43,425 bases of DNA, taken from the NCBI GenBank assembly GCA_030041175.1, contig JASHOK010000076.1:1-43425 (forward strand). Direction: 5' to 3'. The translations under genes and the position numbers were made by a program. The notes under the pieces were generated by a model. The model had not been told where the DNA came from, did not search any database, and saw only the letters and a list, made by a program, of their open reading frames with translations. The number at the start of each line of letters is the position of its first letter. Positions within the stretch are counted from its first letter, which is position 1. Positions 9,328 through 19,176 of this stretch are shown one piece after another. This DNA comes from Thermoplasmata archaeon (GTDB lineage: Archaea > Thermoplasmatota > Thermoplasmata > Lutacidiplasmatales > UBA184).

Positions 9328-10116
9328 TTATCGCGGCGGAGGCGGCCAGCCAGGGTACGACGGGGCGACGGCGAACGGCGGGTGCCGCTCGACCTTGGTC
9401 TTCGCGCGGGACGTGGCCACCAGAATGAGGACCTGCCCTACGAAGCTGATGTAGGGAATGATGAGCAGCACAGCCCCGACCTTGTACAGCGGGTCATCGT
9501 ACCGATCCCCCAACCGCCAGATGGCGACCAGGGTCCCGATGTAGCCGATGAGGAGGACAATCGCGGCCACGAGGAGGAGGCCAGCAGCTCCGAGGAGGGG
9601 ACCCAGGTCGAGGCAGGACGTCGGAATCGAGGTCGTGGAACCCCCCGTGCAGCTCAGCAGCTGGAGGACCGCTTCCAGCAGCGTGACTAGGCCCACAATG
9701 AAGAGTACCAGTCCGACGAGGACCAGGAGGGCCCACGTCGGCGATGAGGAGAACTTCGCATCGACGCTGCGTACCGCGAGGAATCCCTCCCGATACATCC
9801 AGAACGACACCATGGAGATCACCAGGCCCACGGAGGCGACACCGAGGACCACGGCCAGCGAGGTTTGGTCCACGTGGAAGGCGGACCCCGCGGTCGGAAT
9901 GTCGAAGGTAAAGTATCCCGTGTTCGACAGAACGAGGGGTACGGCGATTCCAAGGACGGATCCGATGACCGCGAGCAGGGCGGCGCGCCAAAACTGGGCG
10001 AGCGCGGCGAGGTCCACCTTCCGGGTGTCGAGAGCTGGAGGAGACACCGGCATCCCCCACGCGGAGGGCGGCACGACCCAGCCGGGCGGGCCTCCCGCGG
10101 CCGTCGGAATTGTCAC
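9328..10116 (-). CDS. Multi-pass membrane protein of unknown function
   Basis: 262 aa with several long hydrophobic segments; Pro-rich C-terminus PSYPGWPPPPR. Confidence 0.65.
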   Translation of the reverse strand: MTIPTAAGGPPGWVVPPSAWGMPVSPPALDTRKVDLAALAQFWRAALLAVIGSVLGIAVPLVLSNTGYFTFDIPTAGSAFHVDQTSLAVVLGVASVGLVISMVSFWMYREGFLAVRSVDAKFSSSPTWALLVLVGLVLFIVGLVTLLEAVLQLLSCTGGSTTSIPTSCLDLGPLLGAAGLLLVAAIVLLIGYIGTLVAIWRLGDRYDDPLYKVGAVLLIIPYISFVGQVLILVATSRAKTKVERHPPFAVAPSYPGWPPPPR

Positions 10117-10351
10117 TAGCGTCGGAACGCATCGGACAGATTTAGAGGTCGCCGGTCCGGAACGGCCTAGCGGGTGGCCGGGTGGGTCCCGGCCGAGGCT
10201 CCCTCGGCAGAGTCTTGGTCAGGCCGATATGCGCATAAACACGTACTAGCGGTGTCGCCAGAAAGAGCGTTGATATAGGTCGTGCGACCATACGTACCGC
10301 TGAGGGGCGCGGCGAGCCCCATTCTGCTCGCGCATACCCTCGGGGGGGTCG

Positions 10352-10735
10352 TTGACGAGCCTCGCCGTCTCGGCGGCATTGGGGATTCCGATTGACGAGC
10401 TGAAAACGTCGGTGGAAGCCGTCGCAGTGGCGATCGTTTCCGATGACGGCCGCATGCTCCACAGCGTGCTTCCGTCGGGGGTCTCCGGCGAGTCCTTCGC
10501 CATGATGTCGGCGACGATCGTCGGCGCAGCCGCCACCGTGAGCAGCGACCTCAAACAGACGCCCCCGGACCACATCGTGATCCGGGGCGTGGACTTCACG
10601 ACGATTCTGGCCCGCTTCGACCAGACCTCGCTGCTCGTGACCGTCGTCGGCGCCAGCGCTGACCCCGACCTGCTGCTCCATCGGATCGACGAGTTCATCC
10701 TGCGCCAGCGGGCACTCGCCTCGGCACCGCGGTAA
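10352..10735 (+). CDS. Roadblock/LC7-like domain protein
   Basis: VEAVAVAIVSDDGRMLHSVLPSGVSGESFAMMSATIVGAAATVSSDL...IVIRGVDFTTILARFDQTSLLVTVV; TTG start. Confidence 0.65.
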   Translation: MTSLAVSAALGIPIDELKTSVEAVAVAIVSDDGRMLHSVLPSGVSGESFAMMSATIVGAAATVSSDLKQTPPDHIVIRGVDFTTILARFDQTSLLVTVVGASADPDLLLHRIDEFILRQRALASAPR

Positions 10736-10763
10736 CCGTCATCTTCCCCGCCGACTGCGTGGG

Positions 10764-12131
10764 GTGTTGTCCGAACTTTCCACCGACGCGCTGATCTTGG
10801 GTGCGGGGTCGGCCGGCCTGGCATGCGCCGAGGCGCTGCACAAAGCGGGAATCCCGTTTCGGGTCCTTGAAGGGCGGGACCGAATCGGTGGACGGGCGTT
10901 CACGGACTATGGCCTCGCCCCCGAGCTGCCCCTGGAGCTCGGGGCCCAGATGGTGCATGGCCGGCACGTCGTTACGCACCAGTGGATTCGGGAAGTTGGG
11001 CTGAGTGTTCGACCGTGGCCGGTATCCCAACGGGCGCTTTTCTCGGTCGACGGACGACTGTGTCGTCTTCCGTGGCTCGCGTTCCCCGGCTATCCCGGGT
11101 TTGGCTTTCGGTCATTCTGGGCCGGCGCCCGCACGTTGCCCCGTCGCTTGCAGTCGGCGACGGCGCCGGACGTGAGCCTCGCCGACTTCCTCGAGCGGGA
11201 GGCGCCCCCCCTGGGGGCCCGTCGGCTGGTGGAGCTGCTCCACGCGCATGTCTACGCGGCCGATGCGGATGAGATCGGAGTCCTAGGCCCCGGGGAGGAG
11301 GAGCGGCGGGCCGCCGAGGAGTTCGGGTATCGAAACTTCCGCCTTGAGGGTGGTTACACGGAGCTCTTCCGGCGCCGGGCTCAGGCATTCCAGGACCGGA
11401 TCCACCTCGGCACCACGGTCCGAGCCATTCGATACGACGAGGCGGGTGTCACGGTGGAGGCGGGCCCGGCAGATGCCGCCGACCCCGATGTCTTTCGCGC
11501 TCGGGCGGCGGTGGTGACCTTCCCCCTGGGAGTGCTGAAGGCGGGGACGGTGGAGTTCGACCCTCCGCTCCCGGAGTCCAAGCTCGCAGCGATCCGGCGG
11601 ATCGCCTTCGGGCAAGGATATGCCCTGCAGTTACGGTTCGCGGGCAGCGAACTCAAGGATCGGCTGGGTGACTTCTCCATGGTCTGGGGCGGGGGCGCCA
11701 CGACCTTCCACCGGCCCGGGGTTCTCCATCGGAACGTTCCCGAGGTCATTTCGGCGTTCACGGTCGGGCGAGAGGCGGCGTCGCGGTCGTTGCTTAGTGC
11801 GTCGGACCGGCTCCAGGCCACGGTCGCGGAGCTGTCGGCGGCACTGCCGTCCGGGTTCCCCGTAGGGACTGTGGCCTCGACATCGGTCCACTTGTGGCCC
11901 CAAGATCCGTTCGCCCGCGGCGCATACTCGTTCCTGCCCGTCGGCGTCGGTCCGGAGGAACGGCAGGCTCTTGCCGAACCGGTCGGACGCACGCTCTATT
12001 TCGCAGGCGAGGCGACCGAGTGGCACGGGGATTCCGCCACGATTCACGGTGCGATCGCCACCGGTCTCCGGGCGGCCGCGGAAGTCCAGCGCGAGCTCCA
12101 ACTTCAGGCGGGTCGGGCCCCTCTAGGTTGA
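10764..12131 (+). CDS. Flavin-containing amine oxidase
   Basis: DALILGAGSAGLACAEALHKAGIPFRVLEGRDRIGGRAF; C-terminal LYFAGEATEWHGDSATIHGAIATGLRAAAEV. Confidence 0.88.
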   Translation: MLSELSTDALILGAGSAGLACAEALHKAGIPFRVLEGRDRIGGRAFTDYGLAPELPLELGAQMVHGRHVVTHQWIREVGLSVRPWPVSQRALFSVDGRLCRLPWLAFPGYPGFGFRSFWAGARTLPRRLQSATAPDVSLADFLEREAPPLGARRLVELLHAHVYAADADEIGVLGPGEEERRAAEEFGYRNFRLEGGYTELFRRRAQAFQDRIHLGTTVRAIRYDEAGVTVEAGPADAADPDVFRARAAVVTFPLGVLKAGTVEFDPPLPESKLAAIRRIAFGQGYALQLRFAGSELKDRLGDFSMVWGGGATTFHRPGVLHRNVPEVISAFTVGREAASRSLLSASDRLQATVAELSAALPSGFPVGTVASTSVHLWPQDPFARGAYSFLPVGVGPEERQALAEPVGRTLYFAGEATEWHGDSATIHGAIATGLRAAAEVQRELQLQAGRAPLG

Positions 12132-12229
12132 ATTGGGACGGGTAGGACCCCTCGTTTCGGATAGAGCCAAGTACGGGTGCCCGCTCGCTTTCCCGCGCTC
12201 CCCGCAGCGAGGGGAAACGGGTCGAAACT

Positions 12230-13171
12230 GTGAACGCGGCCATCGAAGTGGAAAAGCTCGAAAAACGGTACGGCCACGTGCGGGCCGTGGACGGTATCGA
12301 CTTCGAGGTCCGGTCGGGAGAGGTCTTCGCCTTCCTGGGCCCCAACGGCGCCGGCAAGACGACGACCGTCGAGATCTTGGAGGGTATCCGGCCGAGCTCC
12401 GGCGGGAGTGTCCGCGTACTCGGCAAGGACCCCTGGATTCACGGACGCGAGCTGCAACGCCTGATCGGAGTCATCCCCCAGGACTTCCACTTCTTCCCGA
12501 AGCTGTCGCCGCGAGAGGCGGTCGACCTGTACGCCGCACTCTTCGGCGCGTCGGTCTCCGCCCACGACCTGCTTCGGCGCGTCGAGCTCGACGACAAGGC
12601 CGATGACCTGTTCGACACCCTCTCGGGCGGCCAGAAGCAGAAGCTTGGCTTGGCCCTGGCTCTGGTGAACGACCCAAAGGTCTGCTTCCTGGACGAGCCG
12701 ACGACCGGCTTGGATCCTCGGGCTCGCCGAGCGATCTGGGCGGTGATCCGAAGCCTGAAGGCGGAGGGTCGGACCGTCTTCCTGACGACCCACTACCTCG
12801 AGGAAGCGCAACTGCTCGCCGATCGGATCGCGATCATCAATCTGGGGAAGATCATCGCCACAGGAAGCCCCGCCGATATCATCCGAACCTACGGCCGCCC
12901 GGAGCGCCTCCGCATCGAGGGTGATCCCGCGATGGTCGATCGGCTGCGCCGGGAGGTTGGAGTACCGGCAGAAGTGGAGGACGGGGCCGTGGCCGTCGAG
13001 ATCCACGACAAGGGAGACGCCCTCAAGGTCCTGAGCTGGCTCGGGAGCTCGGGATACTCCTACTCGAGTTTCCGTACGTCGCAGGACACGCTCGAGGACG
13101 TCTTCATTCGTCTCGTGGGCTCGTCCGAAGCGTCGACGATGGAACTCAGTCCGGGAGCGGACGTCGCATGA
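12230..13171 (+). CDS. ABC transporter ATP-binding protein (ABC-2 exporter)
   Basis: Walker A GPNGAGKTT, signature LSGGQKQKL, Walker B VCFLDEPTTGLD. Confidence 0.93.
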   Translation: MNAAIEVEKLEKRYGHVRAVDGIDFEVRSGEVFAFLGPNGAGKTTTVEILEGIRPSSGGSVRVLGKDPWIHGRELQRLIGVIPQDFHFFPKLSPREAVDLYAALFGASVSAHDLLRRVELDDKADDLFDTLSGGQKQKLGLALALVNDPKVCFLDEPTTGLDPRARRAIWAVIRSLKAEGRTVFLTTHYLEEAQLLADRIAIINLGKIIATGSPADIIRTYGRPERLRIEGDPAMVDRLRREVGVPAEVEDGAVAVEIHDKGDALKVLSWLGSSGYSYSSFRTSQDTLEDVFIRLVGSSEASTMELSPGADVA

Positions 13172-14271
13172 ACCCGAGCCGCATCCGGGCGTACTTCGTG
13201 GCCTTCGCGAAAGGGTACCTCCGGAACCCCATCGGGCTATTCTTCACACTCGTCTTCCCGATCATCCTCATCCTGATCTTCGGCGCCGTGTTCGCCAACT
13301 CGGGCTCGTCGGCGGTGCCTCTCTACGTCGAGAACCTCGACCACAATTCGCCGGCGAGCGTCGCGTTTCTGGCGGCCCTGAACGACACAGGAGCCGTGAG
13401 CGTAACCGTAGTCAGTCCGCCAGCGGGTACGAACTTTTCGAGCTACCTCGGAACCCAGGGCTACTCCGCCGGTCTGATCATCCCGGCCGGCTTCCAGGCG
13501 GCGCTGACGAACAAAACCCCGATCGTTATCCCCATCTACACCAACCCCTCAGCCGCATCTCAGGCCGGCATCGCTTTGGGTGCCGTGGCAGGGGTCGAAA
13601 GCGCGTTCAATCTCCATCTGGCCGGGGGCTCGATGATCCTGACCTCCACGGAGTACAACGTCGGGAGTCAGATCTTCACGTACATCGACTACCTGATTCC
13701 AGGACTCATCGGGTTCTCGATCCTGACGAGTCCCATGTTCTCCATGGTGAACATCAGCTCCACCTGGAAACGCGACAAGCTGTTCCGGCAACTCTCGCTG
13801 ACCCCGCTGACCCGGGCCGAGTGGCTCACGGCGGCGATGGTCTGGTACGTGCTGCTGGCGATCGTGGCTGCGTTCGTCATGATCTTCGTGGGCCGATCGG
13901 TGTTTGGCGCGCACGTCTCGGTCGTGCCGTGGATGTTCCCGTTCCTGATCGCCGGACCCGTACTGTTCGTGTCCCTCGGACTGGTCGCCGGCTCCGTATC
14001 GCGGACGCCGGAGACGGCGGCCGTCATCGGGAACGTGATCCTGTTTCCGATGATGTTCCTCTCCGGGACGTTCTTCCCGGTCTCGAGCTTTCCGCCCTAC
14101 CTTCAAACGGTGGCGCACGTGCTCCCGCTCTACTACGTGATCGACGGATTGAATGCGGGGATTCTCTTCGCAAACTCCGCCGGAGCCACACGCGACCTCA
14201 TCATCGTCATCGGCGTGGCCGTGGTCTTGTTCGTTGTCGCCGTTCGGGTGTTCAGCTGGCGCGAGAGCTGA
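13168..14271 (+). CDS. ABC-2 type permease
   Basis: Hydrophobic N-terminal helix, large external loop, C-terminal TM cluster with FLSGTFFPVSSFPPYLQTVAHVLPLYYVIDGL; ATGA overlap with ATPase gene. Confidence 0.9.
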   Translation: MNPSRIRAYFVAFAKGYLRNPIGLFFTLVFPIILILIFGAVFANSGSSAVPLYVENLDHNSPASVAFLAALNDTGAVSVTVVSPPAGTNFSSYLGTQGYSAGLIIPAGFQAALTNKTPIVIPIYTNPSAASQAGIALGAVAGVESAFNLHLAGGSMILTSTEYNVGSQIFTYIDYLIPGLIGFSILTSPMFSMVNISSTWKRDKLFRQLSLTPLTRAEWLTAAMVWYVLLAIVAAFVMIFVGRSVFGAHVSVVPWMFPFLIAGPVLFVSLGLVAGSVSRTPETAAVIGNVILFPMMFLSGTFFPVSSFPPYLQTVAHVLPLYYVIDGLNAGILFANSAGATRDLIIVIGVAVVLFVVAVRVFSWRES

Positions 14272-14335
14272 GCGCTCGCCGTCCACGACGGCGAACTCTT
14301 ATCCGCCGCCCTCGTGTGGATGGCGGAGGCCATCG

Positions 14336-14788
14336 ATGACCGTGGATTTTGGATTCAAACGTGCGCCGGCGTACCGAATCGCTACGCTCGGTCGGACCGG
14401 GGCCTGGAACGAGAGGAAGCTCCGCGGACAGTTCGCCGACCTGGTCGCCTGGGCGAAGCGGAACCATCTCCGAGTCGGGCACTGGTTCTTCTTCGAACCG
14501 GACGAGAGAACCTTTGTGGCCGGGATCGAGATTCGGGGGAAGGCGGTGGGCTCGGGCCGGATCCGGCTCCGGACCCTTCCGGCGGCGACGGTCGCGAGCG
14601 TGACCTTCAACACCGATCAGGTGTCGCCACGAGTCATCTATCACGGCCTCTACGACTGGCTCCGCTGGCAGAAGAAAGGCAAGGAGATTCGGAAGGTACT
14701 GGCCTACCGCGAGGTCTACTCGGGCGACCCCTGGTCGAGCGCCAAGGTCTGGTCGAAGACCGAGATTCAGGTTGTCGTCAAGAAGTAG
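14336..14788 (+). CDS. GyrI-like effector-binding domain protein
   Basis: MTVDFGFKRAPAYRIATLGRTGAWNERKLRGQFADLVAWAKRN...GIEIRGKAVGSGRIRLRTLPAATVASVTF...; GyrI/BmrR-C-terminal-like pattern. Confidence 0.65.
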   Translation: MTVDFGFKRAPAYRIATLGRTGAWNERKLRGQFADLVAWAKRNHLRVGHWFFFEPDERTFVAGIEIRGKAVGSGRIRLRTLPAATVASVTFNTDQVSPRVIYHGLYDWLRWQKKGKEIRKVLAYREVYSGDPWSSAKVWSKTEIQVVVKK

Positions 14789-14809
14789 CCCTCTGCCGGG
14801 GCCGTGACG

Positions 14810-14977
14810 ATGCGGGCGCGTCTGACGTGCAAGAAGTGCCACCAGGAGTTCGACTATGACTTTGTTCCGGGCGCGGCCGTGACTGCGATCCGTCTCGGTG
14901 GGAATCGTTACATGGCGTGTCCGCTCTGTCACCGGTGGTCCGTGTTTGACATACGGTCCAACCTAGTTCCAGTCTGA
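14810..14977 (+). CDS. Small zinc-ribbon protein (55 aa)
   Basis: MRARLTCKKCHQEFDYDFVPGAAVTAIRLGGNRYMACPLCHRWSVFDIRSNLVPV*; CKKC...CPLC; not in ORF track. Confidence 0.65.
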   Translation: MRARLTCKKCHQEFDYDFVPGAAVTAIRLGGNRYMACPLCHRWSVFDIRSNLVPV

Positions 14978-14991
14978 CCGGGGCGGCGACC

Positions 14992-15726
14992 ATGTCGGAC
15001 ACGGCTTCACCCTCTGAAGGCGCCGGCCTTGGGGCACTCGTCCGGATCAACGTCCGTCGGGCGGTCACAGTCGGACGGATCTACCTCGGCATGGCTACGG
15101 CCCTCTCGCTGCTCGTGACGGGACTCGTGGTGGTGGAAACCTCCCGGACGGGAGCCGCGGGGACGGTCATCGGCTCCGTGCTCCCGTCGGAGCTTCCGAT
15201 CTTTGGCGTGGTCGGCTCGCTGGGAGCCCTGATGGTCTTCGTCAGCGACAAATCGAAGGGGGTCTACGAGTACCTGATTTCCTACGGCGTCGACACCTCG
15301 GTGATCTCCGCGTCGATCGTGCTGGCCTCCCTCGTGCTGGTGAGCATTGTGCTGGGGGTGGCCGGGGGAGCCAGTGCGATCCTGGTCTACGTTCGCACCG
15401 GTGCGGTCCCGGCCTACTACCTGCGCGAGTTCTTTGTGAATGCCGTTCCGCTCGCCTTCTCTGCAACGGCCTTCATGACGCTCGCGTGCATGGTGTGGGC
15501 GGCGATCGCATCCCCCCGCGCCGGAATGAATGGGCCGGTCGGCTTCGCGCCGACGATTGGCATCGGTCCGCTCTTGGTCGTCCTGGTGACCTCGGGCCTG
15601 GCCCCGCCGGATCTCCGGATGTGGATCGCCCCGGGCGTCGCACTAGCCCTCGTCGGCATCGTGCTCCTTCTGATCGCCCTCCTGTCTCGCGGCTCTGTCC
15701 GGGAGCGCTTTCTCTCCACCCTATGA
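14992..15726 (+). CDS. ABC transporter permease
   Basis: About six hydrophobic segments; ATGA overlap with following ABC ATPase. Confidence 0.75.
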   Translation: MSDTASPSEGAGLGALVRINVRRAVTVGRIYLGMATALSLLVTGLVVVETSRTGAAGTVIGSVLPSELPIFGVVGSLGALMVFVSDKSKGVYEYLISYGVDTSVISASIVLASLVLVSIVLGVAGGASAILVYVRTGAVPAYYLREFFVNAVPLAFSATAFMTLACMVWAAIASPRAGMNGPVGFAPTIGIGPLLVVLVTSGLAPPDLRMWIAPGVALALVGIVLLLIALLSRGSVRERFLSTL

Positions 15727-16604
15727 CGGCGGCCTCCATGCTGAGCGCGAGCCCGAGCCACACCGCCATCGAGCTCGCCGGCGTTTCGTCCGGCTACTTC
15801 CGCAAGGCGGTGCTCCAGGACATCTCGTTCCAGATCTCGGAGCCGACCGTGTACGTCGTCCTCGGGCCGAACGGCGCCGGCAAGACGACACTGTTCCGCA
15901 CGATCGCCGGCATCCTGTCGCCCCTCCAGGGAGGGATCCGGATCTTCGGCGAGTCGAACGAGACCCGGACGGCGCGGGAGAAACTGCACTACCTCTCTCA
16001 CGTCGACGGAATCCCGGAGGGCATGCGGGTGCGAGAGGCCCTCCGGTTCTACGCCACCATCGAAGGCGTCGGCGAGGAGGCCGTGGGGCGCGCCCTGCAG
16101 CTCCTGGATCTCGAGGCGCTCCAGGACCGGTACTTTGGCCAGCTGAGCCAGGGCCAGAAGAAGCGCGTATCGGTCGCCCGGGTTTTCTTGCGGGAGAAGC
16201 AGATCTACCTGCTGGACGAGCCCACGAGCAATCTCGACCCGAAGGTGGCGGGCGAGATCCGGGACCTCATCCTGCGTCTTAGCCACGACAAGGTGGTCCT
16301 CTACTCGTCCCACAACCTCTACGAGGCGAGGGAGATCGGTTCGCGCGTCATCGCGATCGTCGGGGGCCACCTCAGCCGATTCGGTCGGATCGACGATATC
16401 CGGACCGACCGATACGTGGTCGGCATCCGTTCGATGAGCCCACATCCCGCGCTGTCGGCGTACCCGAAGGAAGGCGACTACTACATCGTCGAAGTGCCCG
16501 GTCCGGAGAGCGTCCCCGGCCTCGTCGCGGACCTCTCGGCGAAGGGCGTCCAGATCCGGGAAGTTCGTGAGATGGAGAACCCGCTCGAATCGCTGTTTCG
16601 CTGA
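15723..16604 (+). CDS. ABC transporter ATP-binding protein
   Basis: GPNGAGKTTLFRTIAGI, LSQGQKKRVSVARVFLREKQIYLLDEPTSNLD. Confidence 0.92.
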   Translation: MTAASMLSASPSHTAIELAGVSSGYFRKAVLQDISFQISEPTVYVVLGPNGAGKTTLFRTIAGILSPLQGGIRIFGESNETRTAREKLHYLSHVDGIPEGMRVREALRFYATIEGVGEEAVGRALQLLDLEALQDRYFGQLSQGQKKRVSVARVFLREKQIYLLDEPTSNLDPKVAGEIRDLILRLSHDKVVLYSSHNLYEAREIGSRVIAIVGGHLSRFGRIDDIRTDRYVVGIRSMSPHPALSAYPKEGDYYIVEVPGPESVPGLVADLSAKGVQIREVREMENPLESLFR

Positions 16605-16632
16605 GCCCCAGAAACTTCAATCTTGCTTGCGT

Positions 16633-17172
16633 ATGTCCCGTCGCAGGGTCATGACGGAAAGACCGGCAGCCGGGAAACGCTCCCGGGCCCGGGGTCGGGT
16701 GCGGTCCCTGCATCGCAAGCCCGAGACCGGTCAAGAGCACGGACTTCCGAAGCCGACCGTCCCGGAGCTCCGGATCGCGACGGGCGGTGTGGAGGGCGAT
16801 TTCAACCGGTACCGGCACGAACAGCAGCAGGACGAGCCGAAACAAGCCGTCCTCCTCATGCCGGTCGAGATGCTACACACCCTCAATCTGGAGGGCTGGC
16901 CCGTCCGGGAGGGGGACATCGGGGAGAACGTCACCACCCAGGGAATCCCGTATGAGGCCTTCCACGTGGGCGACCGGTTCCGGCTCGGGGAGGCGGAGGT
17001 CGAGATCTCGAAGCCGTGCACGCCGTGCACCAACCTGGAGCTGCTGCCCTATGTGGGCCCGGAAAAGGGGCCGCAGTTCCTGAAGACGATGTTACATCGT
17101 CGGGGCTGGTACGCCCGCGTGACGCGAGAGGGTCGGGTCCGTACCGGTGACGTGATCGAGCGCGTCGAGTAG
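16633..17172 (+). CDS. MOSC domain protein
   Basis: VEGDFNRYRH...LNLEGWPVREGDIGENVTTQGIPYEAFHVGDRFRLGEAEVEISKPCTPC. Confidence 0.85.
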   Translation: MSRRRVMTERPAAGKRSRARGRVRSLHRKPETGQEHGLPKPTVPELRIATGGVEGDFNRYRHEQQQDEPKQAVLLMPVEMLHTLNLEGWPVREGDIGENVTTQGIPYEAFHVGDRFRLGEAEVEISKPCTPCTNLELLPYVGPEKGPQFLKTMLHRRGWYARVTREGRVRTGDVIERVE

Positions 17173-17227
17173 GGCAGCGCGGCCCGCCCCTCTAACGGCG
17201 GGTTTTTGAGCCGAGGCGCCGCTAGTC

Positions 17228-17938
17228 GTGGGGCCAATGCCTCCGAACCTCCGCCTCGCCCTTACGATCTTCACGGTCGGGTTCGCGATCGAGGCCGGGG
17301 AGGACGCGTACGATCTGCTCGTGGGAACGGCCAAGGGCGCCACCGGCGAGACGGTCTTCCTCATCGGCGCCGCGGCCACGTTGCTCGGGATCCTCTTCCT
17401 GACCCTGGGCCGGCACGAGTGGAACGAGCTGCACCATGCTCGGGTTCGGCATGCCCACGTCACCCTCCTCGTCGTCATTCTGCTCGCGCTCGCCGCGGCA
17501 GGTCCGGTCGCCTACTACGGCTACAACATCTCGGTGGCCATCCCGTCGTGGGTGGCCTACGAAGTAGGAGCGGCGGTCGCGGCCTCCCTCTTCTTCTCCT
17601 TCGTGCTGTATGCCGTCATCGTCTACCATCTCCTGGGCTCGGCCGGCCGAGGCATCCTGGTGGCCGCGCTGGTCGCCGCGATCCCGGTCGTGGGACTCGT
17701 GGGGTACCTGATCGCCGGCGATATCCCCACCTACCTCGCAACGGTGCGCTCCAGCCCGACCAAGCTGGCGAGCCTGGTCGAGCCCATCGGCTCCTATCTC
17801 TCGTACATGTTCCTGGCCTACGCCTTGTTCGCCGTCGCATTCATCAACGCTCATGCACGGGTTGCGCGGGGTCTCGAGGCGCTGGAGGCCGAGGCCGCAC
17901 CCGCCTCTGCGAAGGCCCCGCCGGCCCGGCCCACCTGA
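17228..17938 (+). CDS. Multi-pass membrane protein (about 7 TM), unknown function
   Basis: 236 aa alternating hydrophobic segments; start GTG 17228 or ATG 17237. Confidence 0.7.
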   Translation: MGPMPPNLRLALTIFTVGFAIEAGEDAYDLLVGTAKGATGETVFLIGAAATLLGILFLTLGRHEWNELHHARVRHAHVTLLVVILLALAAAGPVAYYGYNISVAIPSWVAYEVGAAVAASLFFSFVLYAVIVYHLLGSAGRGILVAALVAAIPVVGLVGYLIAGDIPTYLATVRSSPTKLASLVEPIGSYLSYMFLAYALFAVAFINAHARVARGLEALEAEAAPASAKAPPARPT

Positions 17939-17992
17939 GTCGGTCCCTGGGGGGGGTAAGCCCCTAGTACTGTAGCCGCACTGCGCCGCCCC

Positions 17993-19153
17993 GTGCGGGT
18001 GGACGACCTTCCGGAGTCTCCCATCCTCTCCCTGCTCGACCGCGTGTTCGAGATGCGTCGACAGGGAGAGACGGTCCTCGGGCTGCACGTCGGAGAACCG
18101 GACTTCGATACCCCGGCGGGAATCCGTGCGGCCGCGGCCCGGGCGATGGACGAAGGGCTGACACACTACGCACCGGCGCAGGGTCTGCCGGACCTTCGGG
18201 AGGCCATCGCGGAGCGGCTTCACCGACTCCACCGGATCCCGGCGACGGGGTCGGACGTCGTGGTGCTTCCGGGGAAGCTCGCAATCTACGCCAGCCTGCT
18301 CTCGGCCACCGATCCGGGCGATGAGGTCTTGCTCCCCGACCCCACGTATCTCTTCGAGCAACCCGTCCAGCTCGCCGGTGCCCAGCCCGTGTACTTTCCG
18401 CTCCGGTCCGACTATTCGTTCGACCCCGCCGCCCTCGAGCGGGCAATCACCCCACGGAGCCGCGTGCTGATCCTCACGTCGCCCTCCAACCCCACGGGGC
18501 GGCTGCTATCCCGTTCGGAGCTGGAGGCAGCCCTGGACATCGCCCGAAGGAACGACCTGATCGTGCTGAGCGACGAGACCTACGAATCGCTGGTCTACGA
18601 GGGCCCTCACGTCGCTCCCGCGAGCTTGGCCGATGGCGCGGGCCGCGTGGTCACGATCGGGAGCTTTTCCAAGATGTTCGCGATGACGGGCTGGCGCGCC
18701 GGGTACGCTGTCGCCCCGCCCGAGCTGCGGGTGCGACTCATCAAGGTCGTCGAGCACACTCTGACCTGCATCCCGCCCTTCATTCAAGCGGCGTGCCTCT
18801 GGGGGCTCCAGAATTCGACCGCCGACATTGAGCGATTCCGTCTCGAATTCTTGCGTCGGCGGGACCGGCTGTTCGCCCTGCTCTCCGCGATTCCCGGCCT
18901 CCACTTGGAGCGACCGGCCGGGGCGTTCTACATGTTCCCGCAGTATGAGGTTCCCGTCTCCTCGGTCGAGTTTTGCCGACGCGTGCTCGAGAACGAGAAG
19001 CTCGCCGTCGTTCCCGGCGTCTCTTTCGGGCCCGCTGGCGAGCATCACTTCCGGGTCTCGTTCACCGCTCCGATGACGGCGCTGGAGGACGGGGCGTCCC
19101 GGCTCCGGCACTTCCTCGAGACCACGGCGGTTCCGGCTCGTCACGCCTTATAG
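17993..19153 (+). CDS. PLP-dependent class I/II aminotransferase
   Basis: LTSPSNPTGRLLSRSEL, LSDETYESLVY, TIGSFSKMFAMTGWRAGY (Schiff-base Lys). Confidence 0.92.
   Translation: MRVDDLPESPILSLLDRVFEMRRQGETVLGLHVGEPDFDTPAGIRAAAARAMDEGLTHYAPAQGLPDLREAIAERLHRLHRIPATGSDVVVLPGKLAIYASLLSATDPGDEVLLPDPTYLFEQPVQLAGAQPVYFPLRSDYSFDPAALERAITPRSRVLILTSPSNPTGRLLSRSELEAALDIARRNDLIVLSDETYESLVYEGPHVAPASLADGAGRVVTIGSFSKMFAMTGWRAGYAVAPPELRVRLIKVVEHTLTCIPPFIQAACLWGLQNSTADIERFRLEFLRRRDRLFALLSAIPGLHLERPAGAFYMFPQYEVPVSSVEFCRRVLENEKLAVVPGVSFGPAGEHHFRVSFTAPMTALEDGASRLRHFLETTAVPARHAL
19147..19153 (+). promoter_or_regulatory. TATA-like box upstream of the cyclase gene
   Basis: CTTATAG overlapping the aminotransferase stop codon, about 27 nt before ATG 19177. 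Confidence 0.45.
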
Positions 19154-19176
19154 AGGGGACAGAGTTCGGGGGTGGG

